64,000 nucleotides of DNA from an uncultured Sphingobacteriales bacterium (GCA_937871285.1 CALMQS010000049.1:94664-158663), one strand, 5' to 3'; positions 34,438 to 42,467 are shown, counted from the stretch's first letter. Made by a program: numbers and translations. Notes: generated from the letters alone by a model not told the origin.

Positions 34438-35682
34438 ATGCAAACAGAAAAAACGGATGTATTGGTCATTGGCGCGGGTCCTTCGGGAACGGTTGCCGCT
34501 TCCATTGTTCACCAGGCAGGGTATAAAGTACGTATTGTTGAGAAAATGAAATTTCCCCGTTTTGTGATCGGCGAAAGTCTTTTACCCCGCTGTATGGAAG
34601 CGCTGGAAGAAGCTAAATTTTTAGATGCAGTGGCAGAAAGAGGCTTCCAGGAAAAGAATGGGGCCAAGTTTGTAAAGAATGGTAAAATATGCGACTACCA
34701 GTTTGCCGATCAGTTTACCCAGGGCTGGAAAAGGACCTGGCAGGTGCAGCGTGCCGATTTTGACCATACGCTTGCCCAAACCGTTGAAAAAATGGGCGTG
34801 CCTGTTCAGTATGAAGCAACGGTAACGCATATTGCATTTAATGATGACGGGAAATCCGTAACTACTGTAGAAGACGCCAATGGCAATAAAAAATATATAG
34901 AAGCCCGCTTTATTATAGATGGCAGCGGTTATGGACGGGTAATACCCCGTATGTTCAATATGGAAAAGCCTTCCAACCTGCCGCCAAGAAAGGCCTTGTT
35001 TGCACATACGGTAGATACAAAACGTGCCATGTCTGACGAGCCTAACCGCATTACCATTGTGGTGCATAAAAAATCGGTGTGGATATGGATCATCCCTTTC
35101 GCTAATGGCATTACCTCTCTGGGCTTTGTGGGATTCCCTGAATTTTTTGAAGATTTTGAAGGTTCACCTGAAGAAAAATTCCGGGCAATGATCGCCACCG
35201 AACCGTATTTAAAGGAGCGGTTTAAGGATGTGGAACTGGTGTTTGAACCGCGAATATTGCAGTCGTGGTCGTCTACAACCGACAGGTTTTATGGTAACGG
35301 GTTTGTGCTTACCGGAAATGTAACCGAGTTTCTGGATCCCGTATTCTCTTCGGGCGTTACGCTGGCTACCGTTTCCAGCCAGTTGGCCGCAAAGCTGGTG
35401 ATCCGTAAGCTGAAAGGAGAAGCGGTAGACTGGGATAAGGAATACATGGATATTATGATGCAGGGTGTAAATACTTTCCGTTCTTATGTAATGGCATGGT
35501 ATGAAGGCACGTTAGATACCATTTTCTTTGCCGACGACCAGGATCCGCTTATTAAAAGCCAGATATGTTCCGTTCTGGCCGGTTATGTGTGGGATACCAC
35601 CAACCCGTATGTAAAAGACCACACCACCGCCCTGCACAAGCTGGCGCGGATCATAACGATGAGGGACAGCTTGAAGAAGTAG
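34438..35682 (+). CDS. FAD-dependent halogenase/monooxygenase-like flavoprotein
   Basis: 414 aa. FAD-binding GxGxxG at G12-A-G14-P-S-G17 (VIGAGPSG), an ESLLPR segment, and DGSGYGR near residue 161. The motif W215-I-W217-I-I-P220 matches WxWxIP of flavin-dependent halogenases. Flexirubins are commonly chlorinated on the ring, so halogenation of the aryl head is a good hypothesis. Related non-halogenating hydroxylases also exist. No separate flavin reductase was seen nearby. It lies 193 bp after the methyltransferase gene, across a repeat-rich gap. Confidence 0.82.
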   Translation: MQTEKTDVLVIGAGPSGTVAASIVHQAGYKVRIVEKMKFPRFVIGESLLPRCMEALEEAKFLDAVAERGFQEKNGAKFVKNGKICDYQFADQFTQGWKRTWQVQRADFDHTLAQTVEKMGVPVQYEATVTHIAFNDDGKSVTTVEDANGNKKYIEARFIIDGSGYGRVIPRMFNMEKPSNLPPRKALFAHTVDTKRAMSDEPNRITIVVHKKSVWIWIIPFANGITSLGFVGFPEFFEDFEGSPEEKFRAMIATEPYLKERFKDVELVFEPRILQSWSSTTDRFYGNGFVLTGNVTEFLDPVFSSGVTLATVSSQLAAKLVIRKLKGEAVDWDKEYMDIMMQGVNTFRSYVMAWYEGTLDTIFFADDQDPLIKSQICSVLAGYVWDTTNPYVKDHTTALHKLARIITMRDSLKK

Positions 35683-35723
35683 TAAGTAGTAAGGGGTGAA
35701 TAGTGAATGGTGAGAGGTGAATG

Positions 35724-35765
35724 GTTTATCGTTTCACGTTTATCGTTTCACGTTTATCGTTTCAC
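35724..35765 (+). repeat. Three exact 14-bp tandem repeats
   Basis: GTTTATCGTTTCAC repeated three times without mismatch (35724-35737, 35738-35751, 35752-35765). They sit in the 198-bp gap before the half-size ketosynthase gene. They are surrounded by near-repeats of GTGAGTAGTGAG and AGCTGATAGCTGA. Confidence 0.95.
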
Positions 35766-35880
35766 GAGAGGAGAAAAGTGAGCGGTGAATAGTGAGTAAT
35801 GAAATAGTGAGTAGTGAGTGTCTTGCTGGCTGATAGCTGATAGCTGACTGCTCATAGCTAATAAAAACAATATTAATATT

Positions 35881-36525
35881 TTGTCAGATTCGCGAACATA
35901 CATTACTGCTCATTGCTGCATACACCGCGGGGAGATATATAAGGATGGTATGCTGCTTTTGAAAGATGAAACCAATAGCAGTACAACTGACTTCCTGCTT
36001 TCCGCATACAAATATTTTAATGTGGATTATCCCAAATTTTATAAAATGGATAATCTGTGTAAGCTTGGGTTTTTAGCCGTGGAATTGCTGCTGAAAGAAA
36101 GGCGGATTGCGGAAGCATACAGTCCTGAAAGCATAGGGATCGTATTCAGCAATGCCAGTTCCAGCCTCGATGCCGACCTCCATTACTTCGAATCCGTTAA
36201 AAACATTCCCAGTCCGGCCCAATTTGTATATACTTTGCCTAATATTGTAATTGGTGAAGTGAGCATCAGGCACCGCTGCAAGGGAGAGAATGCTTTTTTT
36301 GTGAACGAACGGTTCGATGCCGGCTTCATGCAGTTTTATGTACAGGACCTGATGGCACGTAACCGCGTAAAAGCATGTATAAGCGGTTGGGTAGAATGTT
36401 TGGGAGCGGAGTATAAAGCCGTGGTTTACTTAGTGGAAAGCCACCCGGAAAAAGGGGCTTTACCATTTGATATTGAGCATATTCATCAAATTTACGAGAT
36501 AGCTAATGGAGAAATTAATGGCTGA
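35881..36525 (+). CDS. Half-size ketosynthase-fold protein, no catalytic Cys visible
   Basis: 214 aa, TTG start. It resembles only the N-terminal half of a KAS-type thiolase fold (IGIVFSNASSSLDADLHYFES, then PSPAQFVYTLPN, IVIGEVSIRHRC and VKACISGWVECLG). The region where the active Cys should lie reads GENAFFVNERFD, without Cys. The C-terminal half with both His residues is missing. Aryl-polyene and flexirubin clusters contain small KS-like proteins of unknown function. It may be a structural partner of the ketosynthases or of the ACP encoded next, whose gene overlaps its end. Confidence 0.7.
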   Translation: MSDSRTYITAHCCIHRGEIYKDGMLLLKDETNSSTTDFLLSAYKYFNVDYPKFYKMDNLCKLGFLAVELLLKERRIAEAYSPESIGIVFSNASSSLDADLHYFESVKNIPSPAQFVYTLPNIVIGEVSIRHRCKGENAFFVNERFDAGFMQFYVQDLMARNRVKACISGWVECLGAEYKAVVYLVESHPEKGALPFDIEHIHQIYEIANGEING

Positions 36526-36769
36526 TCTGAAACAGCAGATCATAGCGCAACTGAACCTGAAAGATCTGAAACCTGAAGATATCGGCAACGATCAGCCGCT
36601 TTTTGTGGAAGGGCTGGGGCTGGATTCTATTGACGCGCTGGAATTGATCGTATTGTTACAGCAGGAATATAAAATAAAGCTTGCCAGTGCCGAAGAAGGG
36701 CAGAGTGTATTCCGTTCCGTTAGAACGATGGCGCAATATATTACAGAACATCAGCCTAAAGCGGTATAG
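36518..36769 (+). CDS. Acyl carrier protein (pigment cluster, second)
   Basis: 83 aa from ATG 36518; an ATG at 36506 adds four residues. Ser37 in GLGLDSIDALEL is the phosphopantetheine site. Both possible starts overlap the preceding gene, so translation is coupled. Two distinct ACPs, one in each pigment block, are usual in aryl-polyene clusters (ApeE/ApeF). Confidence 0.92.
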   Translation: MADLKQQIIAQLNLKDLKPEDIGNDQPLFVEGLGLDSIDALELIVLLQQEYKIKLASAEEGQSVFRSVRTMAQYITEHQPKAV

Positions 36770-36813
36770 TGGCATAGCACATGGTTGATTTGAACAGTAA
36801 AATCTCAAATCTC

Positions 36814-36839
36814 AAACCTGCCTGCCGGCAGGCAGGTTT
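36814..36839. repeat. Perfect 26-bp palindrome of the CCTGCC/GGCAGG family
   Basis: AAACCTGCCTGCC joined directly to its reverse complement GGCAGGCAGGTTT. It lies in the 82-bp gap between the ACP and ketosynthase genes. Related CCTGCC/GGCAGG palindromes occur near 5086, 44563, 44668, 47527 and 48090, always between genes. Confidence 0.85.
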
Positions 36840-36851
36840 CAAATCTGAAAT

Positions 36852-38051
36852 ATGAGTTCCCCCGTTTTCATTGCAGGCGCCGGCGTCATTTCCGCTATAG
36901 GCCATACTATAGCCGGTAATCTTGCAGCGCTTGAAAGCGAAACTGCCGGAATAAGTGAGATGCGCTATCTCCATTCGGCACATCGCCGTAAGCTGCCTGT
37001 GGCGGAAGTAAAAATGAGTAACGAGGAGCTGGCAGTAATGGCAGGAATGCCTGCGCATATCAGCCGCACGGCACTGCTTTCGGCTATCGCGGCAAAAGAG
37101 GCGCTCCGCCATGCGGCTATAGAAAATTTCAATGAGCTCCGAACGGGTTTTATCTCCGCTAATACGGTAGGCGGCATGGATAAGACCGAAGATTTTTTCC
37201 CAGATTTTTTAAGCCATCCTTATAAAGGCAGGCTCCGCAATATTGTTCATCACGAATGCGGCGCCGCTACCGAACTGGTGGCCGACCAACTGGGTATAAA
37301 AAATTATATCTCTACCATCAGCACGGCCTGTTCCTCATCCGCCAACGCCATTTTCTTTGGTGCAAGGCTCATCAGGCAAAACATGCTGGATGTGGTAATT
37401 GCCGGCGGAACAGACGCGCTTACCAGGTTTACACTCAATGGTTTCAATACATTGATGATCGTAGACCAGCAGCACTGTCAGCCCTTTGATGAAAACCGCA
37501 GGGGACTGAATCTTGGAGAAGGCGCTGGTTATGTAGTGCTCGTGTCTGAAAAAGTTGCTGCAACCTTATCGCATCATCCTGTTTGTACATTGAGCGGCTA
37601 TTGCAATGCCAACGATGCCTATCATCAAACCGCATCCTCTCCCGATGGTGCCGGTTCCTACCTGGCCATGAAGGGAGCATTGGAGCAGAGCGGTTTGCAG
37701 CCCGGTGAAATTGATTATATAAACCTTCATGGTACCGGCACGCAAAATAATGATATAGCGGAAGGCACCGCCATTAAAATGTTGTTTGAAGGGCATTATC
37801 CGCCCATGAGCTCTACCAAATCCTTTACCGGTCATACGCTCGGAGCCAGTGGGGGAATAGAAGCTGTATTTTCGATGCTGGCCATTCAGCATGGATTGAT
37901 CTATCCCAACCTGCGCTTGGAAACACCCATGAAGGACCTGCCGTTTGTGCCCGAAAAGCATTTTAAGAAAGGTGTTCCCGTTCGCCATGTACTTTCCAAT
38001 TCCTTTGGCTTTGGCGGAAATTGTTCATCGCTCATTTTTTCAAAAGTGTAA
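36852..38051 (+). CDS. Beta-ketoacyl-ACP synthase, complete triad (polyene elongation)
   Basis: 399 aa. Cys160 (STACSSSAN), His in NLHGTGTQNND, and Lys/His in STKSFTGHTLGASGG are all present. It is directly followed (1 bp) by a degenerate ketosynthase. This KS/CLF pair mirrors the ApeO:ApeC heterodimer of aryl-polyene synthases and type II polyketide KS/CLF pairs. It probably makes the main chain-elongation unit. Confidence 0.9.
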   Translation: MSSPVFIAGAGVISAIGHTIAGNLAALESETAGISEMRYLHSAHRRKLPVAEVKMSNEELAVMAGMPAHISRTALLSAIAAKEALRHAAIENFNELRTGFISANTVGGMDKTEDFFPDFLSHPYKGRLRNIVHHECGAATELVADQLGIKNYISTISTACSSSANAIFFGARLIRQNMLDVVIAGGTDALTRFTLNGFNTLMIVDQQHCQPFDENRRGLNLGEGAGYVVLVSEKVAATLSHHPVCTLSGYCNANDAYHQTASSPDGAGSYLAMKGALEQSGLQPGEIDYINLHGTGTQNNDIAEGTAIKMLFEGHYPPMSSTKSFTGHTLGASGGIEAVFSMLAIQHGLIYPNLRLETPMKDLPFVPEKHFKKGVPVRHVLSNSFGFGGNCSSLIFSKV

Positions 38052-38052
38052 A

Positions 38053-39102
38053 ATGTATATACAGGCTACGGCAGGCATATCACCCCAGCTCTCATTTGAA
38101 CGGTTACTATCGGAGCCGGCAGTATATACAGGCAACCGGCTCAGTTGTATAGAGCCCGATTATACACAGCTCATTGATCCTAAGATGATCAGGCGCATGA
38201 GCCGCATTATAAAAATGGGTGTTGCCGCCGCAATGGATTGTTTAAAAGCGTCTTCAACGGAAATGCCCGGCGCCGTTATTACCGGCACGGCCTACGGCTG
38301 CCTGGCCGATACGGAAACTTTTCTTACTAAAATGGTAGAGAACGGGGAAGAGCTGCTTACGCCTACCGCTTTCATACAATCAACCCACAATACCGTAGGG
38401 GCGCAAATTGCCTTGCTGCTTAAATGCCATAACTATAACAACACGTTTGTACACCGGGGATTTTCTTTTGAGAGCGCGCTGCTGGATGCGATCACTTTAT
38501 TAAAGGAGCAGCAGGTAACAACCGCGCTGGCAGGCGGGATAGATGAGCTTACCGCCACAAGCTATGCTTTGCTCAGCCGCTTTGGCCTGTATAAAAAGCA
38601 TATTGCTGATAATACGTCCTTATACAATGGAAAATCAAAAGGAACGATAGCGGGTGAAGGCGCTGCCTTTTTTTTACTGGCGGCGCAACCTTCCGGCAAC
38701 GACTATGCGCAGTTAAACGGTGTAAGTACTTTCTATAAGCCGGGGAGCATCGCGGAAATTGAAAAAAATATTCATGGATTTTTATCTGCTCATGCTGTTC
38801 GTATGGAAGATATAGACCTGGTTATAACCGGTCATAACGGCCATATACAGGATGATGCGGTATATGAACAGCTTGCATCAACCGTATTCGAAGGCAAACC
38901 CGCCGCCCGCTTCAAGCATTTGTGCGGTGAATATCCTACCGCAACTGCTTTTGCATTGTGGCTGGCCGCTAATATGGTAAAAACAGGACTTGTACCTTCC
39001 TGCTTTTTCATTAATCCCGTTACCATTCGGCCCCGGCGCGTTTTAATATACAATCACTATCAAAATACCCATCACGCTTTATACCTGCTGTCTGCATGCT
39101 GA
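38053..39102 (+). CDS. Ketosynthase chain-length-factor-like subunit (inactive site)
   Basis: 349 aa from the ATG 1 bp after the previous stop. The open frame runs 36 codons further upstream inside the ketosynthase gene, but that part is not KS-like. The KS fold is kept (VITGTAYGCLADTE, STHNTVGAQIALLL), but all three catalytic positions are changed: the Cys region reads HRGFSFESALL, the first His region TGHNGHIQDD, and the second CGEYPTATA. It is therefore a non-catalytic partner (ApeC-like) of the preceding KS. Confidence 0.88.
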   Translation: MYIQATAGISPQLSFERLLSEPAVYTGNRLSCIEPDYTQLIDPKMIRRMSRIIKMGVAAAMDCLKASSTEMPGAVITGTAYGCLADTETFLTKMVENGEELLTPTAFIQSTHNTVGAQIALLLKCHNYNNTFVHRGFSFESALLDAITLLKEQQVTTALAGGIDELTATSYALLSRFGLYKKHIADNTSLYNGKSKGTIAGEGAAFFLLAAQPSGNDYAQLNGVSTFYKPGSIAEIEKNIHGFLSAHAVRMEDIDLVITGHNGHIQDDAVYEQLASTVFEGKPAARFKHLCGEYPTATAFALWLAANMVKTGLVPSCFFINPVTIRPRRVLIYNHYQNTHHALYLLSAC

Positions 39103-39869
39103 ACTTTAATACCATCAATATTATTTTTATTACCCTGCTGATCGGGATGATCGGTTATCATTTCTTTTACAGCATTCCGGTGTATGCTTTTATTATATTG
39201 CTGCTGGTCTACTCCTCTTTTTTATTTTATGGCAGCTATAATGTAAGGTCTAATTTTTACCTGAAAACAATTTCTGCTGCCAGTACAACACGCAAAGCAA
39301 TTGCCATCAGCTTTGATGATGGTCCCATGCCTTTATATACTCCGCAAATCCTGCAGGTTTTAAAAGCGCATGATGTGGAGGCCGCTTTTTTCTGCATTGG
39401 TAAACGTATACAGGAAAACGGTGCCTTGTTAAAGCAGGTATATGATGAAGGGCATGTTATCGGTAATCACAGCTATTCGCACGACCTGTGGTTTGACCTT
39501 TTTTCAGCACAAAAAATGAACAGGGATCTGCAGTTGATGAATGAAGCCATGCAACAGGTTACGGGTGTTAAACCCCGCTTTTTCCGGCCGCCTTACGGCG
39601 TTACCAACCCCAACCTTAAAAAAGCGATCGAAAAAAATAATTTTATTCCTATAGGATGGACGGTGCGTTCAATGGATACCGTGGCAAAAGACGTCCGGAA
39701 ATTACTGGCAAAAGTTACCGGATCGTTAAAACCGGGAGCTATTATATTATTTCATGATACCAGCAAAGTTACGCTGGATATGCTTCCTGTGTTTATACAA
39801 CAAGTAAGGCAAAAGGGCTATGAGATTGTGCGGTTAGACAAATTGCTTAATTTGGAGCCCTATGCGTGA
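39096..39869 (+). CDS. Membrane-anchored polysaccharide deacetylase-family protein
   Basis: 257 aa. Two N-terminal membrane segments (about residues 3-20 and 25-43), then a NodB homology domain: SFDDGP (catalytic Asp and metal Asp), HSYSH (metal His pair), RFFRPPYG, and ALLFHDTS-like IILFHDTS. All key residues of a metal-dependent deacetylase are present. In this gene order it overlaps the CLF gene by 7 bp and LolA by 8 bp, so it is part of the pigment operon. Its substrate is unknown. It might act on the lipid or glycan acceptor of the polyene. Confidence 0.85.
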   Translation: MLNFNTINIIFITLLIGMIGYHFFYSIPVYAFIILLLVYSSFLFYGSYNVRSNFYLKTISAASTTRKAIAISFDDGPMPLYTPQILQVLKAHDVEAAFFCIGKRIQENGALLKQVYDEGHVIGNHSYSHDLWFDLFSAQKMNRDLQLMNEAMQQVTGVKPRFFRPPYGVTNPNLKKAIEKNNFIPIGWTVRSMDTVAKDVRKLLAKVTGSLKPGAIILFHDTSKVTLDMLPVFIQQVRQKGYEIVRLDKLLNLEPYA

Positions 39870-40497
39870 AATCGTTTTAACTGTAATACTATGTACGGCC
39901 GTAATGGCTGTAAAGGCACAATACCCGGGGTATAAGCTGCTGGCAGACCCTTCAGCTTTTCAGACCCAGTTTGCCACCGCCTCGCAAAAAACAAATACCA
40001 TTAAAAGCGACTTCATACAGGAAAAAAACCTGAGCCTGCTGGCAGAAAAAATTGTGTCGAAAGGAAAATTCTGGTTCAGGAAGGAAAATGCCATACGCAT
40101 GGAGTATACACAGCCCTTTCAGTACCTGATGGTTATTAACGGGAGTAATGTATATATAAAGGACAGCCAGAAAGAAAATAAAATATCCACAAAATCCAAC
40201 AAGCTTTTTCAGCAGATCAACAAAATAATAATAGACTGTGTAAATGGCAGGGCTTTACAGGGCAATGATTTTAAGGTACGGATATTTGAGGGCAGTACGG
40301 CTTACCTCGCGGAACTTTCACCCGTTGATAAAAACCTGAAAACTTTCTTCAGCCATGTTAATATGATCATTGAGAAAAAGGATTATGCCGTGTCGCGCAT
40401 TGAAATGCATGAGCCTTCCGGCGATGATACCAGCCTTCAGTTTGTTAACCGCCAATTCAACACACCGCTTGCCGATGCGCTGTTTGCTATACGTTAG
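39862..40497 (+). CDS. LolA-like outer-membrane lipoprotein carrier protein
   Basis: 211 aa. Signal peptide ending VKAQ (residue 19). LolA-type fold: TIKSDFIQEKNLSLLAEKI, GKFWFRKENAIRMEY, VINGSNVYIKD. Aryl-polyene clusters carry a dedicated LolA-like protein, thought to move the lipid-linked polyene across the periplasm. The gene overlaps the deacetylase gene and is overlapped by the following lipoprotein gene. Confidence 0.88.
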   Translation: MREIVLTVILCTAVMAVKAQYPGYKLLADPSAFQTQFATASQKTNTIKSDFIQEKNLSLLAEKIVSKGKFWFRKENAIRMEYTQPFQYLMVINGSNVYIKDSQKENKISTKSNKLFQQINKIIIDCVNGRALQGNDFKVRIFEGSTAYLAELSPVDKNLKTFFSHVNMIIEKKDYAVSRIEMHEPSGDDTSLQFVNRQFNTPLADALFAIR

Positions 40498-41098
40498 TTG
40501 CTGGCTGGTATGCGCCGCATGTTCTTCTGCCTATAAAAAATTGCAGCGTACAGAAGCCGGTACAGCTTGTGTTGCGGCTTTCAAACCTTCCTTTACCCGC
40601 GCCTTATACAATGCGCAGGTAAATGTAACCGGGAAGCACCTGAGCGGGTTGCTGCTGATCAAAACCATGCCCGACAGCAGCGTAAGAGTGGTTTTCTCCA
40701 GCGAAGCCGGGTTTACATTCTTTGATTTTGAATGGAATAAGCATGCGTTTAAAGTCCATTATATTTTCAGCCAGATGGATAAAAAGCCGGTGATCAGAAC
40801 CCTGCGTAAAGATTTTGAGCTGGTGCTGATGCGGCACCTTGATGCTCCGGGAGCATATACGTTAAAAGAAGATGAAACGTATTACCGGGTGTTTCCGAAC
40901 GGTAAGGATTTTTATTATTACATTACCGACAGTGCCTGCGCTAACCTGCTGCAGATGGAAAGAGGAAGCAGGAAAAAAAAGGTGGTGGAAGCCGTAATGC
41001 TGGCAGGCAATGATGGTATGCCTGATAGCATTGGCATTAAACATCACAATTTCAGTTTTGATATAGGTTTAAAACGTTTGTATGATATTGAAAGATGA
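40475..41098 (+). CDS. Predicted lipoprotein of the pigment operon (possible LolB-like partner)
   Basis: About 207 aa from ATG 40475; the longer open frame from 40370 runs inside lolA and is not chosen. A hydrophobic leader ends at Cys16 (CAACSS), a weak lipobox. The body is rich in beta strands (SGLLLIKTMPDSSVRVVFSS, YYRVFPNGKDFYYY). This size and position fit an outer-membrane acceptor working with the LolA-like protein, but similarity to LolB is not clear. It overlaps the next hotdog gene by 17 bp. Confidence 0.75.
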   Translation: MRCLLYVSCWLVCAACSSAYKKLQRTEAGTACVAAFKPSFTRALYNAQVNVTGKHLSGLLLIKTMPDSSVRVVFSSEAGFTFFDFEWNKHAFKVHYIFSQMDKKPVIRTLRKDFELVLMRHLDAPGAYTLKEDETYYRVFPNGKDFYYYITDSACANLLQMERGSRKKKVVEAVMLAGNDGMPDSIGIKHHNFSFDIGLKRLYDIER

Positions 41099-41453
41099 TT
41101 TTTATACTATTACGCAACTAACGGAAGAAGATTACACGATCCGGGCCATGCTGAAGCTGAACCCGGGGCACAGGATATTTGAAGGACATTTTCCCGGTCA
41201 GCCGGTAGTGCCGGGTGTGTGTATGATACAAATGATAAAAGAAATAGTAGAAACCGTTACCGGAAAAAGTTTGCTGTTAAAACAATCTGATCATATCAAA
41301 TTTCTATCGGTCATCAATCCAATGGAAGAAAAGCCTGTTAATGCGTCTGTTCAGTATAACGATAAGAGAGAAGAGGGTATGCATATAGTAGCTTCCCTGC
41401 ATTGCGAAGAAAGGATTTGCCTGAAATTCAAGGCTGTTTTTGTAGCTATATAA
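41082..41453 (+). CDS. Hotdog dehydratase-like subunit carrying the His half-site (ApeI-like)
   Basis: 123 aa. It has the FabZ/FabA loop EGHFPGQPVVPGV with the catalytic His, but the helix after it reads CMIQMIKEIVE, without the Glu-x-x-A-Q of FabZ. The partner at 30423 has the opposite set, so the two are likely subunits of one dehydratase that creates the polyene double bonds. It is the last gene of the second pigment block. Confidence 0.82.
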   Translation: MILKDDFYTITQLTEEDYTIRAMLKLNPGHRIFEGHFPGQPVVPGVCMIQMIKEIVETVTGKSLLLKQSDHIKFLSVINPMEEKPVNASVQYNDKREEGMHIVASLHCEERICLKFKAVFVAI

Positions 41454-41468
41454 TGAATGCCTGATCAA

Positions 41469-41741
41469 TCAGCCCGAATGCCCAAGGTCTTTCCCCGGGT
41501 TCACCACATCTCTCACCAGTTGTTTTAATTCTTTGATTTCCGGGAACCGGCCGGCAGATTTTCTGTCGAAAACAACATGGTTATTGATGCTGATGCTATA
41601 ACGGCCGGCAGTGTCCGAAGGCTGCAGCGTAACTCCTTTTATATCGCCGGTAAAGGTGGTGAGCAGCTCCTGCGCCATGTAAGCCGCCCGTAACAGCCAG
41701 CCACATTGCGGGCAATATTCAATTGTAATTATATCTTTCAC
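41469..41741 (-). CDS. SelT/SelW/SelH (Rdx) family protein with CxxC
   Basis: About 90 aa from a GTG at 41739-41741. Starting further upstream would place the start within or above a TATTTTTG -7 element on the minus strand (41761-41768). The product opens with a redox motif, EYCPQCGW. In homologues the second Cys is Sec; here it is encoded as Cys. The family has a thioredoxin-like fold, and its bacterial members have no settled function. It converges on the pigment block. Confidence 0.85.
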   Translation of the reverse strand: MKDIITIEYCPQCGWLLRAAYMAQELLTTFTGDIKGVTLQPSDTAGRYSISINNHVVFDRKSAGRFPEIKELKQLVRDVVNPGKDLGHSG

Positions 41742-41789
41742 GGAAAACGTTGTTGTACTGCAAAAATACAATAAGCAAAATCAGTTATA

Positions 41790-42194
41790 CTAATTCTTTC
41801 TGCGTTTCGTACGCTTTGGCGGTTCAGCCATTATTTCATCCACGGTTTTCAGCTTCGCATCGTCGTCCGCTTTTTTTATATAAATGGTACGGTATAGTAT
41901 TTGCGAAGGATTTTGCCGGGATTTAACAGTGATCTCTACTTTTTCAACAGCAGGTTCAAAAGGCAGCCACAGGCTGTTGCCATAAAATTTCCCGTAGGAG
42001 GAAGTGAAAATGAGCTGGGTGCTGTCCATAGGGCGGAAACTACCGTTCGAAAGCTTTCCAATGATATTAATATAATTGTAGGTTCCTTTTTTCAGGCTGT
42101 CGGTATACAAGTTAAAATAGATACTGTCTACCTTTTGAGCAAAGCCAGTGCTGCAGAAAGCCACTAAAAGGGGTATAAGTAGTATTTTCTTCAA
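41790..42194 (-). CDS. Secreted hypothetical protein
   Basis: 134 aa. Signal peptide ending GFAQ (residue 20), a beta-rich middle (YFNLYTDSLKKGTYNYINIIGK) and a basic tail ending PPKRTKRRKN. It resembles conserved short Bacteroidota periplasmic proteins of unknown role. It is upstream of the SelW-like gene with a 48-bp gap and could share a transcript. Confidence 0.7.
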   Translation of the reverse strand: MKKILLIPLLVAFCSTGFAQKVDSIYFNLYTDSLKKGTYNYINIIGKLSNGSFRPMDSTQLIFTSSYGKFYGNSLWLPFEPAVEKVEITVKSRQNPSQILYRTIYIKKADDDAKLKTVDEIMAEPPKRTKRRKN

Positions 42195-42467
42195 GCCGGG
42201 TGTTGTTTTATGTATTGTTATGACGGGTATACCGGTACAAAAGTACAGTTACAGAAAAAACTACGCCAAATCTTTACTTTTATATAACAAATAGAGCGGC
42301 ACCCCGCTTAAAATTGGTACAACCGGTATTTGTGTGCTATACTACCCTGTAATAGCGTTGAGCATTTTGTGCCAATGCCGAACTAAAAATCTATTGCCTG
42401 TTATCCTGACGAAGGAAGGGTCGGCTGGCGTTTTATATTGCCAGTAATTAATTTATCTTAGCACACT

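Noticed and set aside
35724..35765. CRISPR array
   Set aside because: Three 14-bp units abut with no spacers, and no cas gene is present.
37945..38052. Upstream extension of the chain-length-factor-like gene
   Set aside because: These 36 codons overlap the intact ketosynthase gene in another frame and do not match the KS fold; the ATG at 38053 fits the tight spacing.
40370..40474. Upstream extension of the lipoprotein gene
   Set aside because: It lies inside lolA in another frame and would hide the signal sequence that begins at 40475.
41469..41741. Selenoprotein
   Set aside because: The redox motif is encoded with two ordinary Cys codons, so no recoding is needed.
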